64,000 nt of DNA from JAIRVZ01 sp031553755 (GTDB lineage: Bacteria > Bacteroidota > Bacteroidia > Bacteroidales > Azobacteroidaceae): the NCBI GenBank assembly GCA_031553755.1, contig JAVBKZ010000039.1, forward strand, positions 1 through 64,000. Direction: 5' to 3'. This document shows positions 1-9,073 of the stretch, piece after piece. A program made the translations under genes and the position numbers. The stretch's first letter is position 1; every line of letters starts with the position of its first letter. The notes beneath the pieces were generated by a model, which saw nothing but the letters and a program-made list of their open reading frames with translations, ran no database searches and had not been told where the DNA came from.

Positions 1-372
1 TAATTGAACATTTTATGCGGGTGTTAATTTGCAATAAGACAATGTGTCTTTTGACGCGACAAATGTAGTGATAAAAAAAATTAAATCCCACAAGATTTTT
101 AAAAAAGTGATCTTAACGGGTGGAAAATTCCTAATTTTGACAACTGAAATTGAGGATTTTTTATTACACTTAGAGATTTTTTATAAATAAATAATCACGT
201 TTTGATTAATCATTGGTTTACGAGAAATGGGATCAAAATATTATCAACACAAAAGACTATATGAATTTAAACAGATTGATAAAAATCAATATTAAAATCT
301 CTTTAAATTCATACAATCTGCATTCTTACTATCGCGACTTTTTCAGAAAGCCTCGAACAAGTGAATGTAAAC
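1..372. other. Left-edge non-coding region
   Basis: No convincing gene is seen in these 372 bases. It is very AT-rich and rich in stop codons in all frames. The minus strand has a possible Bacteroidetes -7 box, TACATTTG (plus-strand CAAATGTA at 60-67), which could serve a gene off the left edge, but no -33 TTTG stands at the right distance. A hairpin at 261-312 is listed separately. Confidence 0.5.
261..312 (-). terminator. Hairpin, probable terminator of the T9SS cargo gene
   Basis: Arms of about 16 bases, starting ATGAATTTAAACAGATT on the left and pairing with AAATCTCTTTAAATTCAT on the right with one or two mismatches, close around an AT-rich loop that can itself pair (TTGAT / ATCAA). It lies about 60 bases past the stop of the leftward gene ending at 373. 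A long U run is missing, so intrinsic termination is an inference. Confidence 0.45.
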
Positions 373-1113
373 TTATTTTTTGATAAATTTCGAAGAAATC
401 CGGCCTTGTTCCGTTTGAATCAATAAATTATAAAATCCGGAAGATAAATGTCCTACCGATAAATCAAGTATTGTTTCTTCATTCACTCGTTGGGATAAAA
501 CAAGTTGTCCAACCGAATTGTATATTGTCACATTGTTTGCTTTCACATCATCCGGAAGCTGGATTTGCAATGTATTTTGAACAGGATTCGGATATATTTT
601 TAATTGTTTTGATTGTAACACATCAATACCTGACGATTCGACATATTTTTCTACAACAATCGATTTAAGGACTACCGGTTTCGTACTTGAAACGTCTCCA
701 CCCGTTATTTTATAAGTAACAGGAACGTTGCTATGAATATTTTCTGAAAAGGTAGCGCAATTATCCGCATCCAATCCGGCGACTGATCTTACTAATTCGC
801 TATTCCTGAATATATTGATATTCCGGTCTTTGGATGAACTTTTTCCTTTAAGAACAAAAGTCACATTTTCGGCATTGGGAACGGTAAATTCCACATATCC
901 GCCATCTTTCGATCCTCTTATACGAAAATGTTTTCCTACATTACTGCATGCGCCTTCCGCGTCTTCAACATTGGCATAATAACTTTTCAAACCGATTGAA
1001 TTGGGCGATGTTGTGTAAGTAGTGTCTTTAATAACGTAATCGGCTTGAGCGTATGTTTTTCCAACAAATAAAAACATACAAAATATCGCTGTGATATATA
1101 TTTTTGATTTCAT
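373..1113 (-). CDS. Secreted protein with T9SS C-terminal sorting domain
   Basis: This is a 246-residue exported protein of unknown function. Residues 1-22 form a signal peptide ending KTYAQA. The central part (about 25-155) is beta-rich with no family I recognise; the run VEFTVPNAENVTFVLKG suggests a beta-sandwich. The C-terminus (about 168-246) is a type A T9SS sorting domain: KIYPNP, then VTIYNSVGQLV, then LSSGFYNLLIQT and a final KFIKK. Such domains direct cargo through the outer membrane to the surface. It starts 59 bases downstream of the beta-helix carbohydrate-binding protein on the same strand, so co-transcription is likely and a joint role on a surface polysaccharide is possible. 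Confidence 0.8.
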   Translation of the reverse strand: MKSKIYITAIFCMFLFVGKTYAQADYVIKDTTYTTSPNSIGLKSYYANVEDAEGACSNVGKHFRIRGSKDGGYVEFTVPNAENVTFVLKGKSSSKDRNINIFRNSELVRSVAGLDADNCATFSENIHSNVPVTYKITGGDVSSTKPVVLKSIVVEKYVESSGIDVLQSKQLKIYPNPVQNTLQIQLPDDVKANNVTIYNSVGQLVLSQRVNEETILDLSVGHLSSGFYNLLIQTEQGRISSKFIKK

Positions 1114-1144
1114 ATAATTGAGAATTATAATTTTAAATTTTCCG

Positions 1145-1175
1145 TTGTCAACTATCCATTGTCTCCTGTCAATTA
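1145..1175. repeat. Solo heptad-repeat arm (TTGTCAA type)
   Basis: Degenerate tandem heptads (TTGTCAA, CTATCCA, TTGTCTC, CTGTCAA) fill the gap between two leftward genes and overlap the stop codon of the gene at 1173. No complementary arm is seen nearby. It resembles one arm of the paired elements in the uronate operon. Confidence 0.4.
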
Positions 1176-2951
1176 TCTCGGTCCCGGTCCGCTTCCTGTT
1201 CCTACGGTTGTTACCATAGATGAAGTTGTGAAAGTAGAGGCAGAAGTTCCTTTGACATAAGTAGCTCCGGTGTAATAACCATGAAAATCGGTTCCTCCGG
1301 AAACGCTACCTCCTGTGTAAATAGTGAAAGAATTATTAGCTGTCAGTTCCGGCGCACTAAACAACACACACAAATTTTGAGAATATGTTCTCGGCACTTT
1401 GAACGTAAGCGCTTCTTTTCCTGTAGAAGATTCTATATGAATCAATTGTCCCGCGGTAAGATTCTTTACATTGTATACAAGGGAACGTTGTGTGCAGACG
1501 TTTGATGTCGGATTACTTGTCGCGCCACCGGTTCCAATGATTATTCCCCCGGTAATTTTGAATGTATTGTTATCGCAATCAAATCCTTCTTCGGGAGAAT
1601 TATATCCGGATGAAACAATAAGGCCTCCGGTGATCGTAAGAGTCCCGTTCGAATCGATTCCATCGTTATTGCTACTGTAACAATAAATTTGTCCTCCATT
1701 GATAACGATTTGCTTGGCTGCGTTTAGCGCGTCGTCATAAGCTTCGATTTCAAAATTTCCACCGTTGATAGTGAGAATGTTTTTACTTTCGATTCCTTCT
1801 GCTCCATCTTTCGAAGTCTTGATAGTAAAGTTTCCTCCGTTGATAGTGATATTTCCGTCACATTTGATTGCTTTTGCCGAAGAATCCAACTTACTACTAT
1901 ATTTATATATGGCTCCGGAAGTTATAACATTAATTATTCCTCCGTTAACAACCATTGTAGAATCTACGCTGATACCTTTTCCCGCACTTCCCGAACTACT
2001 AATCGAAAGATTACAATTGTCTGATATCACAAGGTTCGCGTCGCATTTGATTCCCGCGGGAGAAGAAATATCGGTGGATGTTGAATCGTAGTAAGCGTTT
2101 CCGGTTGTTTTTAAGACAATATTACCTCCCGAAAGATTCATATTTCCAAAACTCTTGATGCCTTTTCCTCCTTGTCCGGTACTTGTCGCATTAATTGTTC
2201 CTCCTTTAATGTTGAAATAACCGGCTTCACAATCCACACCATCACTCGAAGACGTAATCGTTAGGTTTCCGCCTTCCATCTGGAAATAATCTTTGGCATG
2301 AATTCCATCAGAAATGGTTTTATTTACAGTAATCGTTCCTCCATTTATCTGAATATAATCGTCCGCGCAAATAGCATGTTTATAATTTCCATCAACCGAT
2401 AAACTACCTGTTCCTTCGAAAACCAATTGTCCTTCACTGAAAATAGTTCCTTTCATATCTTCATCAGTAACAAAAACATAAGAATTGCTATCAACCAATT
2501 TATTTTCTGTTTTATCGGCCAATATAACAGTAATTTTTTTCTTAACCTGAATATTAATCGCGGCTCCCGATTGATTTTGTATATTTACGCCATTCAACGT
2601 TAAACCCAATTTATATACTCCATAAATTTTGAAAGAACCATTTGTTGTTGTTCCTGAAAGTTGATAGTTTACTTCCGTATCCGTTAATGTAGAATTAACG
2701 ACAACATGCTGTCCGGATACCGCGATTTCAACTCCTTGTCCCGCAAAAGGATTGGTGACCTCAACTGAATTTCCTGAATAATTAATCAATACATTATTGG
2801 ACGCAACCGTACCACTTTCATTCAGAATATTTGAAAAATCTTCATTAATCCAGTATTTGTCTTTATCATCCGCCCAAATCTCGAAAGAAGACAAATAAGT
2901 AACTCCCAATAGTAGCGTTAATACCCTTAAAGAAAACATTGTTTGTTTCAT
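1173..2951 (-). CDS. Cthe_2159-type beta-helix carbohydrate-binding protein
   Basis: A 592-residue secreted protein with signal peptide at residues 1-27 (ending EIWA). From about residue 120 to 500 it is built of repeated turns with the pattern 'I-N-G-G ... I ... D-G-I' (for example LTINGGNFEI, IVINGGQIYC, LTITGGLIVS), the hallmark of the right-handed parallel beta-helix of PF14262 (Cthe_2159). The founding member of that family binds cellulose and polygalacturonate; that is family knowledge, and the ligand here is inferred. There is no T9SS sorting domain; the tail ends GTGSGPGPR. The gene lies upstream of a T9SS cargo protein, and the pectin operon in the same window makes a pectin ligand attractive. 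Confidence 0.8.
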   Translation of the reverse strand: MKQTMFSLRVLTLLLGVTYLSSFEIWADDKDKYWINEDFSNILNESGTVASNNVLINYSGNSVEVTNPFAGQGVEIAVSGQHVVVNSTLTDTEVNYQLSGTTTNGSFKIYGVYKLGLTLNGVNIQNQSGAAINIQVKKKITVILADKTENKLVDSNSYVFVTDEDMKGTIFSEGQLVFEGTGSLSVDGNYKHAICADDYIQINGGTITVNKTISDGIHAKDYFQMEGGNLTITSSSDGVDCEAGYFNIKGGTINATSTGQGGKGIKSFGNMNLSGGNIVLKTTGNAYYDSTSTDISSPAGIKCDANLVISDNCNLSISSSGSAGKGISVDSTMVVNGGIINVITSGAIYKYSSKLDSSAKAIKCDGNITINGGNFTIKTSKDGAEGIESKNILTINGGNFEIEAYDDALNAAKQIVINGGQIYCYSSNNDGIDSNGTLTITGGLIVSSGYNSPEEGFDCDNNTFKITGGIIIGTGGATSNPTSNVCTQRSLVYNVKNLTAGQLIHIESSTGKEALTFKVPRTYSQNLCVLFSAPELTANNSFTIYTGGSVSGGTDFHGYYTGATYVKGTSASTFTTSSMVTTVGTGSGPGPR

Positions 2952-2997
2952 AATGTGGATTTAAAAATTTCCTGTAAAATTATAAAAACACAAATGC

Positions 2998-3039
2998 TGT
3001 TATAAAAAAATCAATGAATGTTATAAAAAAATCAATGAA
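2998..3039. repeat. Perfect 21-bp tandem duplication
   Basis: A 21-base unit beginning TGTTATAAAAAAATCAATG occurs twice back to back with no mismatch, between the beta-helix gene and the antitoxin relic. It may be a recent slippage event. Confidence 0.7.
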
Positions 3040-3053
3040 ATAAGGGTTTTTAT

Positions 3054-3263
3054 CTATGAATGTGATGAAGAAATTATTGATGGTTTTTTCCGGGAAGATA
3101 ACTCATGATTTGTAGCCATTAATGATTTGTATTCTTCCAATGACATAATAACGATGTTTTCTTCTTTTCCACGATTAATGATTAAAGTTTCAAAATTTTT
3201 CGCAACTTTTTCTAAATAAGACTTTATATCTTTTCTAAAATCAGAAACATTGGCGACTAGTAT
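3054..3263 (-). pseudogene. YefM/Phd-type antitoxin remnant without start codon
   Basis: The minus strand has an open frame of 69 codons ending in TAG at 3054-3056. It reads ILVANVSDFRKDIKSYLEKV, then ...ETLIINRGKEENIVIMSLEE, then YKSLMATNHEL. This matches the Phd/YefM antitoxin fold: an N-terminal 'VSDFR..I..YL..V', then 'I..RGK..N.V.MSLEEY.SL'. The frame has no ATG, GTG or TTG before the conserved block; ATA stands where a start would be expected and a stop lies two codons further up. The C-terminus after HEL is short and unlike the family. No toxin gene (RelE/YoeB/Txe) is next to it. I infer an orphan, decayed antitoxin; use of a non-standard start is the alternative. Confidence 0.6.
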
Positions 3264-3352
3264 AAATTATTGTATTTTAATTAGTACAAATTTACGTACA
3301 ATATTTTTATAAAAAAATCTAACTTATTTTTTAAGAATTATTATAATTTGCA

Positions 3353-3721
3353 TTATTCTTTGCTATTGAACGACAAAATATGCCACGAAACTCCAACCGC
3401 GATTAAAAACAGTGTGATTTTTAAGAGATATGAATTCGCAAAAAAAATAATGCAACTTACCATGCTAATCCACATGATTGTTAAAGACATGATTTTGGCT
3501 CTTAAAGGAATGATTTTTTTCTCAGTATAATTGACAATATATGTACCGAATATTTTATGATTAATCAACCATTTATAGCATTTTTCAGATCCTCGTAAGT
3601 ATAAAAAGGCGGTTAATAAAAGGAAGGGAGTTGTTGGAAGTAATGGTAAAAATATTCCGAGTATTCCTAAAAACAAAGAAATAGAACCTAATATTACATA
3701 AAGGTATTTGATTGCTTTCAT
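3353..3721 (-). CDS. DUF454 (YbaN family) inner-membrane protein
   Basis: A 122-residue membrane protein of the YbaN/DUF454 family. The N-terminus has the family signature GILGIFLPLLPTTPFLLL (about residues 19-36), followed by a cytoplasmic stretch with KCYKWLINHKIFGTYI, then two further hydrophobic segments at about 78-112. Three to four membrane helices are expected. Function is unknown in the family. It stands alone, with repeat sequence on its upstream side towards secA. Confidence 0.85.
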   Translation of the reverse strand: MKAIKYLYVILGSISLFLGILGIFLPLLPTTPFLLLTAFLYLRGSEKCYKWLINHKIFGTYIVNYTEKKIIPLRAKIMSLTIMWISMVSCIIFFANSYLLKITLFLIAVGVSWHILSFNSKE

Positions 3722-3735
3722 TGTTGGGAGAATGA

Positions 3736-3794
3736 ACGGGAGTTAGACGAAGTTACAGGAAGTTACGGAAGTTAGAAGAAGTTACAGGGAGTTT
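3736..3794. repeat. Solo arm of the 10-bp AGTTAGAGGG / AGTTACAGGA repeat family
   Basis: About six degenerate copies of a 10-base unit (AGTTAGACGA, AGTTACAGGA, AGTTACGGA, AGTTAGAAGA, AGTTACAGGG) lie between the DUF454 start and secA. The same unit makes both arms of the element around the four-helix-bundle gene at 46947. No matching opposite arm is seen here. Confidence 0.7.
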
Positions 3795-3819
3795 TCGTTG
3801 AAAATTAAATTAAAGAATT

Positions 3820-3892
3820 ATTCCCGCAGATTCCGCTGAATAACGCAGATTGAAAATATTTCAATATAAAAATCTGCGTATTCTGCGTGAAT
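3820..3892. repeat. Inverted repeat of the CGCAGATT family
   Basis: The left arm carries CCGCAGATTCCGCTGAAT and ACGCAGATT; the right arm carries AATCTGCGTATTCTGCGTGA. They pair imperfectly around an AT-rich loop. The element lies directly next to the solo arm at 3736-3794, about 60 bases past the secA stop, and may act as its transcript end. Confidence 0.6.
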
Positions 3893-3950
3893 AAATGATA
3901 TAAACTAATTAACAGAGAAGAGCTCTAACATCGTTTCTCCTTATATTATC

Positions 3951-6900
3951 TTAGGCATTTTGTCCGTGGCAATTCTTATATTTTTTGCCACTTCCACACG
4001 GACAAGGAGCATTCCTGTCGATTTTCTTTTCCGCACGGATAGGTTCCCGTTTTTGTTGTTCTCCCTGCGGAGCTTGGCGAGCCTGTTGTTGACGCGCCTG
4101 AGCATCGGCAATTTCATCTTTTTGCGTACGGTATTTACTGTAATCGGTTTTCCTTTCGGGAGCGGCTTGGCGAACGGCTTCCGGCTCTTGAACGGGTATT
4201 TGTCCCCTCATCAATACCGAAACTGATTTACGGTTCATCGTATCGACCATCGTTTTGAATAATCCGAACGATTCGAGTTTATAAATCAACAATGGATCTT
4301 TATTTTCATAACTTGCATTCTGAACCGAATGACGCAATTCGTCCATCTCACGCAAATGTTCTTTCCACGATTCATCTATCATGTGTAACAAAATTGCTTT
4401 TTCAAACGATTTCACAATTTCTTTACAATTGCTTTCATAAGCGTCTTTCAGATTACAAGAAATATTGTAAACCCGTTTTCCGTCTGTTATCGGAATCAAA
4501 ATATTTTGATACCTTTCACCTTGTGTTTCATAAACGTTATTGATAACAGGCTGGGCAACCTGAGCCATTTTTTCCGTTTTCCGTTTGAAACTATCCAATG
4601 CCGAATCGAATATCTTTTCGGTCAAAACATCTGTTTTAACAGAACGGAATTCGTCTTGTTTTACAGGAGCTTCAATCGCCATCGTTTTATATAATTCGAA
4701 TTTCAGGCCTTCATGGTCGTTTGCTTCTACATATTGTTCCGCAATCGCTCCGGATGTATCATACAACATATTCAACACGTCTAAGCCAATACGTTCTCCC
4801 ATCAAAGCATGCCGGCGGCGGGTATAAACCACTTCGCGTTGCGCGTTCATCACATCGTCATATTCCAACAAACGCTTACGTATTCCGAAGTTATTTTCTT
4901 CTACTTTCTTTTGGGCGCGTTCTACGGATTTATTCAACATGCTGTGTTCCAATACTTCTCCTTCTTTGAATCCGAGTTTATCCATCAAACCGGCAATTCT
5001 TTCGGAAGCGAATAAACGCATCAAATTATCTTCCAGGGAAACAAAGAAAACCGAAGAACCCGGATCTCCCTGACGACCGGCACGTCCGCGTAACTGGCGG
5101 TCAACACGGCGCGAATCATGACGTTCGGTACCTACAATCGCTAAACCTCCGGCAGCTTTTACTTCGGCAGAAAGCTTAATATCGGTTCCACGACCCGCCA
5201 TATTGGTAGCAATAGTAACGGTTCCTTTTTGTCCGGCTTGAGCAACAATATCGGCTTCCTTTTGGTGCAATTTAGCGTTCAATACATTGTGTTTGATTTT
5301 ACGCATCGTGAGCATACGGCTTAATAATTCGGAAATTTCAACGGAAGTCGTTCCGACCAACACCGGACGTCCGGCATTGATAAGCGATTCTATTTCTTCG
5401 ATAACGGCGGCGTATTTTTCGCGGTTAGTGCGGTAAATACGGTCGTTCATATCATTACGGGAAATTGGCCTGTTGGTTGGAATTACCACCACGTCTAATT
5501 TATAAATATCCCAAAATTCACCAGCTTCGGTTTCGGCGGTTCCCGTCATACCTGCCAATTTGTGGTACATACGGAAATAATTCTGCAACGTTATTGTCGC
5601 GAAAGTTTGCGTAGCTGCTTCAACCGTTACACGTTCTTTGGCTTCTATCGCCTGATGCAGTCCATCCGAATAACGGCGGCCTTCCATGATACGTCCGGTT
5701 TGTTCATCGACAATTTTTACTTTATTGTCTATCACAACGTATTCATCGTCTTTTTCGAATAAACAATAGGCTTTCAATAATTGATTAATGGTGTGAATCC
5801 GTTCCGATTTAACGGAATAATTTTGCATCAATTCATCTTTTTTCGCTTGTTTATCTTCATCTATCAATCCTTCGTTTTCAAGAGCGGATATTTCGGCGGC
5901 AATATCAGGTAATACGAAAAATTTCGGATCATCGGTATTTCCTGTCAATATGTCTATACCCTTATCCGTTAGTTCAATCGTCCGGTTTTTTTCATCGATA
6001 ACAAAATACAAAGGGTCCGTAACGATGTGCATATCTTTATTTTGTTGCTGCATGTAGAATTCTTCGGTTTTTAACATGGCAGCTTTCACACCCGATTCAC
6101 TCAAGAACTTAATCAAAGGTTTATTTTTAGGCATCCCTTTGTAAGAACGGAAAAGTAATTTTACTCCCTCTTCATATTCTTCCTTTTTATTCTCTTCAGC
6201 CATTTTGGCTTTGGCTTCCGCTAATAATTTAGTTGTAAAGTTTTTTTGGATATTTACGAGGTTTTCAACACGCGAACGAAATTCTTCAAACAATTGGTCT
6301 TCTCCTTTCGGAACCGGACCTGAAATAATTAACGGAGTACGGGCATCGTCAATCAACACCGAGTCGACCTCATCAACAATCGCGTAATTGTGTTTCCGCT
6401 GTACGAGGTCTTTCGGACTAACCGCCATGTTATCACGTAAGTAGTCGAATCCGAATTCGTTATTTGTTCCAAAAGTAATATCCGCTTCGTAAGCTTTTCG
6501 GCGGGCATCTGAGTTGGGTTGATGTTTATCAATACAATCTACGGAAAGCCCGTGGAACATATACAACGGCCCCATCCATTCAGAGTCGCGCTTTGAGAGG
6601 TAATCATTTACGGTAACGACATGAACACCATTCCGGGTCAAGGCATTCAGGAAAACAGGCAATGTGGCAACCAAAGTTTTTCCTTCTCCGGTAGCCATTT
6701 CGGCAATTTTTCCTTTATGCAATACGACACCTCCAAAAAGTTGTACATCGTAGTGAACCATTTCCCATTTAATTTCGCTTCCTCCGGCAATCCAATGATT
6801 TTGATAAATCGCCTTATCGCCTTCGATTCTTACAAAATCGTGCGCGGCCGCCAAACTACGGTCGAAATCATTAGCAGTTACCAATGTTTCTTCATTTTCC

Positions 6901-7265
6901 GTAAAACGGCGGGCAGTTTCTTTTACGATAGAAAACACATCAGGAAGAACCTCATCTAATACTTTTTCGTATTTTTCGGTTATTTCCTTTTCGATTTTGT
7001 CTATTTCAGACCAAGCTTTTTCTCTCTCTTCCAATTCAAGTGATTCGATACCACTGCGAATTTCCGCGATTTTAGCTTTTTCGGAGGCAACCGCATCTTG
7101 CAATTTTTGTTTTATCTCATCAGTTTTCGCGCGTAACTCATCATTATTTAACTGTTTAATTGCCGGATATGCAGCTTGTATTTTTTTTACGTAAGGGTCT
7201 ATTTCTTTTAAATCGCGTTGGGCTTTGTTCCCAAATAATTTGGATAATAAATCGTTAAATCCCAT
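3951..7265 (-). CDS. secA: Preprotein translocase ATPase SecA
   Basis: SecA drives export of unfolded preproteins through SecYEG using ATP. Visible are the Walker A motif GEGKT (residues 193-197), the DEAD-type Walker B VDEVDSVLIDDARTPLI, the second helicase lobe with NMAGRGTDIKL and RQLRGRAGRQGDPGSS, the scaffold region, and a C-terminal zinc motif APCPCGSGKKYKNCHG. At 1104 residues it is about 200 longer than the E. coli protein, as is usual in Bacteroidetes, with extra sequence in the first half (around 330-500) and before the zinc tail. It is transcribed alone, with repeats on both sides. Confidence 0.98.
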   Translation of the reverse strand: MGFNDLLSKLFGNKAQRDLKEIDPYVKKIQAAYPAIKQLNNDELRAKTDEIKQKLQDAVASEKAKIAEIRSGIESLELEEREKAWSEIDKIEKEITEKYEKVLDEVLPDVFSIVKETARRFTENEETLVTANDFDRSLAAAHDFVRIEGDKAIYQNHWIAGGSEIKWEMVHYDVQLFGGVVLHKGKIAEMATGEGKTLVATLPVFLNALTRNGVHVVTVNDYLSKRDSEWMGPLYMFHGLSVDCIDKHQPNSDARRKAYEADITFGTNNEFGFDYLRDNMAVSPKDLVQRKHNYAIVDEVDSVLIDDARTPLIISGPVPKGEDQLFEEFRSRVENLVNIQKNFTTKLLAEAKAKMAEENKKEEYEEGVKLLFRSYKGMPKNKPLIKFLSESGVKAAMLKTEEFYMQQQNKDMHIVTDPLYFVIDEKNRTIELTDKGIDILTGNTDDPKFFVLPDIAAEISALENEGLIDEDKQAKKDELMQNYSVKSERIHTINQLLKAYCLFEKDDEYVVIDNKVKIVDEQTGRIMEGRRYSDGLHQAIEAKERVTVEAATQTFATITLQNYFRMYHKLAGMTGTAETEAGEFWDIYKLDVVVIPTNRPISRNDMNDRIYRTNREKYAAVIEEIESLINAGRPVLVGTTSVEISELLSRMLTMRKIKHNVLNAKLHQKEADIVAQAGQKGTVTIATNMAGRGTDIKLSAEVKAAGGLAIVGTERHDSRRVDRQLRGRAGRQGDPGSSVFFVSLEDNLMRLFASERIAGLMDKLGFKEGEVLEHSMLNKSVERAQKKVEENNFGIRKRLLEYDDVMNAQREVVYTRRRHALMGERIGLDVLNMLYDTSGAIAEQYVEANDHEGLKFELYKTMAIEAPVKQDEFRSVKTDVLTEKIFDSALDSFKRKTEKMAQVAQPVINNVYETQGERYQNILIPITDGKRVYNISCNLKDAYESNCKEIVKSFEKAILLHMIDESWKEHLREMDELRHSVQNASYENKDPLLIYKLESFGLFKTMVDTMNRKSVSVLMRGQIPVQEPEAVRQAAPERKTDYSKYRTQKDEIADAQARQQQARQAPQGEQQKREPIRAEKKIDRNAPCPCGSGKKYKNCHGQNA

Positions 7266-7306
7266 TTTTATTTTTGTTTTGTTTATGAATTTGTCTCTAC
7301 TTTTTA

Positions 7307-7355
7307 TTAAACACAGAGTGAAAAGAGTTTATTACTCAGCGCGACTCAGTGTTTA
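7307..7355. repeat. Inverted repeat of the AAACACAGAGT family
   Basis: TTAAACACAGAGTG on the left pairs with ACTCAGTGTTTAA on the right with one mismatch; the loop has further short complementarity. It lies upstream of secA. A related pair (AAACACAAAGT / ACTTTGTGTTT) lies at 38192-38285 and a similar perfect hairpin at 21325-21355. Confidence 0.55.
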
Positions 7356-7457
7356 AAATCTATCATTTTATATTTTTTGTAAAAAGTCAAGATGACTTCT
7401 ATTTAAATAAATGTTTTTTTAAGTTCTATATTTAATTATTGAATAGTTAAATTTTGA

Positions 7458-7500
7458 ACTCGTTTACTTGTCAACTTGTTTACTCGTTAACTTGTCAACT
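7458..7500. repeat. Solo arm of the 8-bp GTCAACTT / GTTTACTC repeat family
   Basis: Tandem octads (GTTTACTT, GTCAACTT, GTTTACTC, GTTAACTT, GTCAACT) end one base before the stop codon of the leftward gene at 7502. The complementary arm is absent. Paired copies of the same family lie at 36538-36611 and 52211-52302. Confidence 0.7.
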
Positions 7501-7501
7501 A

Positions 7502-9073
7502 TTATAAAAACTCTTGCAACGGAATATCTTTACAGCCGTTTGGTGGCCTGATTCTCAAGATATGAGTAATAGTAGGCGCAATTTCCGTAGCCTTGACAAT
7601 CCGGGAAATTTTCTTCGGTTGAATATTGTGGCCGAAAAAAATAAGCGGAGCGATCACCGCGTTGTTTCTTATATATTTAGATTGAAGTGGTTGTTTTTCA
7701 TCTATGACTAAACGACCGGGCTGCAATTCAACAAATAAGTCTCCACTGATTTCCCGATACATTCCTTTTCTGAAAGAAGCATTACCTTCATCGCGGTTTT
7801 CGAACAGCAAGCTTGCCGCTGTTGTCACATTTTGCACGCCGGAAAATTGCGCGACAAATTCGGCTGATTTTCTTTGTATTTCCTGAAAATGGATTTTCTT
7901 TTCTTCTATTAATTTCCGGTTAAGGTAAATTTGATTATTGTAATAACCTTCCACCCAATCACCTTGACCATAAACGGTCATCAAATACATGTTCAACAAA
8001 GCGATACAACGGTTCGGAAAAAATTCTCCTGATGGCTTGAATAATTCGGACGGAGTTTCTTTCGAGTCGAAATATCCGGTAGAAGCTACAACGATCAAGG
8101 TATTTTTTAGCCCTACATGTTTTTCTATCAAATCCAATAGTCTTTCGATTTCTTTATCCAAACGGAGATAAATATCTTGAATTTCAACGCTATACGGATT
8201 ATCATAAGTTTCAACATAGTTTCCCGAATAGTAGGTTATGGAAAGCATATTGGGGTTTTCCCTTTTTCCCATATCCGCGTATTCAAGGAATTTTCCCGCC
8301 AGATTGGTAATTTCAGTATTGATTACCGGAGATGTTTTCAGTTTCAGATAACATTCTTTATCCGTTTTATAAAAAATATGTTTAAATGGAATAGTCGCCT
8401 GATTATATGGAAAAGCTTTATAAGAACTTAAAGAAGGTGTCCATGTATAAGAATCCGGATTTTTTCCGACAACATCATTCGAGTTATAACGTTCGATATA
8501 CCAAGGAACATCTTTATAATAAGTAGTTGTCGCGAAACGCCCTTTATAATCTTCCAACCAAAAAGCGGCGTTAGCATAATGTCCTGCGGAAACAATCGCG
8601 GCGACAGCGTCGGGTGCTATCGCGAAAACATCACTTTTACCATTCGAAGCGAGTTTCAATTCATCACTTATTGTAGAGCATATCAACTGACGGGGAGAAA
8701 GATTTTCATTGGTATAGTTTCCCAAAAAATCTTTATCATACAAAATCGAAGCTTCCCTTTTTGATTCGAAATCAAATTTCTTTTCAGAAATAATTCCGTG
8801 GCTACATGGATTAGCACCTGTATATAAAGTAGCGATCGCAGATGCCTGATTGATATTAGGAAAATCGTATTGTATCTGGCGATACACCATCCCTTCGTTC
8901 ATCAATCTTTTAAAACCACGTTCTCCGAAAGAATAGCTACAATATTGTAAGTAATCTCCACGTAACTTATCTATCGTTATGTTTACGACCAAACGGGGAA
9001 TGTCGCCAATTTGTTCGGCTCGAACTCCCGCGATAGCCAATAAGGCGAATAACGATGTTACGACTTTATTCAT
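7502..9073 (-). CDS. Alkaline-phosphatase-superfamily (PafA-like) protein, probably inactive
   Basis: A 523-residue periplasmic protein; signal peptide residues 1-19 (ending GVRA). The fold is that of type I phosphodiesterases/PafA phosphatases: VVNITIDKLRGDYLQY (29-44), TLYTGANPCSHGI (82-94), and DIYLRLDKEIERLL (300-313). Key positions are changed. The nucleophile Thr/Ser segment before 'A-S-x-x-TG' reads FPNINQAS, the expected metal-binding Asp-His pair in 'TADHG' reads VVASTGYF (328-335), and the 'D..GH' ligands before the YLRLD helix are missing. Only D35 of the first motif is retained. I infer a pseudo-enzyme with a binding or structural role. Its start overlaps the stop of the DUF4105 gene (ATGA), so the two are translationally coupled. 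Confidence 0.75.
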   Translation of the reverse strand: MNKVVTSLFALLAIAGVRAEQIGDIPRLVVNITIDKLRGDYLQYCSYSFGERGFKRLMNEGMVYRQIQYDFPNINQASAIATLYTGANPCSHGIISEKKFDFESKREASILYDKDFLGNYTNENLSPRQLICSTISDELKLASNGKSDVFAIAPDAVAAIVSAGHYANAAFWLEDYKGRFATTTYYKDVPWYIERYNSNDVVGKNPDSYTWTPSLSSYKAFPYNQATIPFKHIFYKTDKECYLKLKTSPVINTEITNLAGKFLEYADMGKRENPNMLSITYYSGNYVETYDNPYSVEIQDIYLRLDKEIERLLDLIEKHVGLKNTLIVVASTGYFDSKETPSELFKPSGEFFPNRCIALLNMYLMTVYGQGDWVEGYYNNQIYLNRKLIEEKKIHFQEIQRKSAEFVAQFSGVQNVTTAASLLFENRDEGNASFRKGMYREISGDLFVELQPGRLVIDEKQPLQSKYIRNNAVIAPLIFFGHNIQPKKISRIVKATEIAPTITHILRIRPPNGCKDIPLQEFL

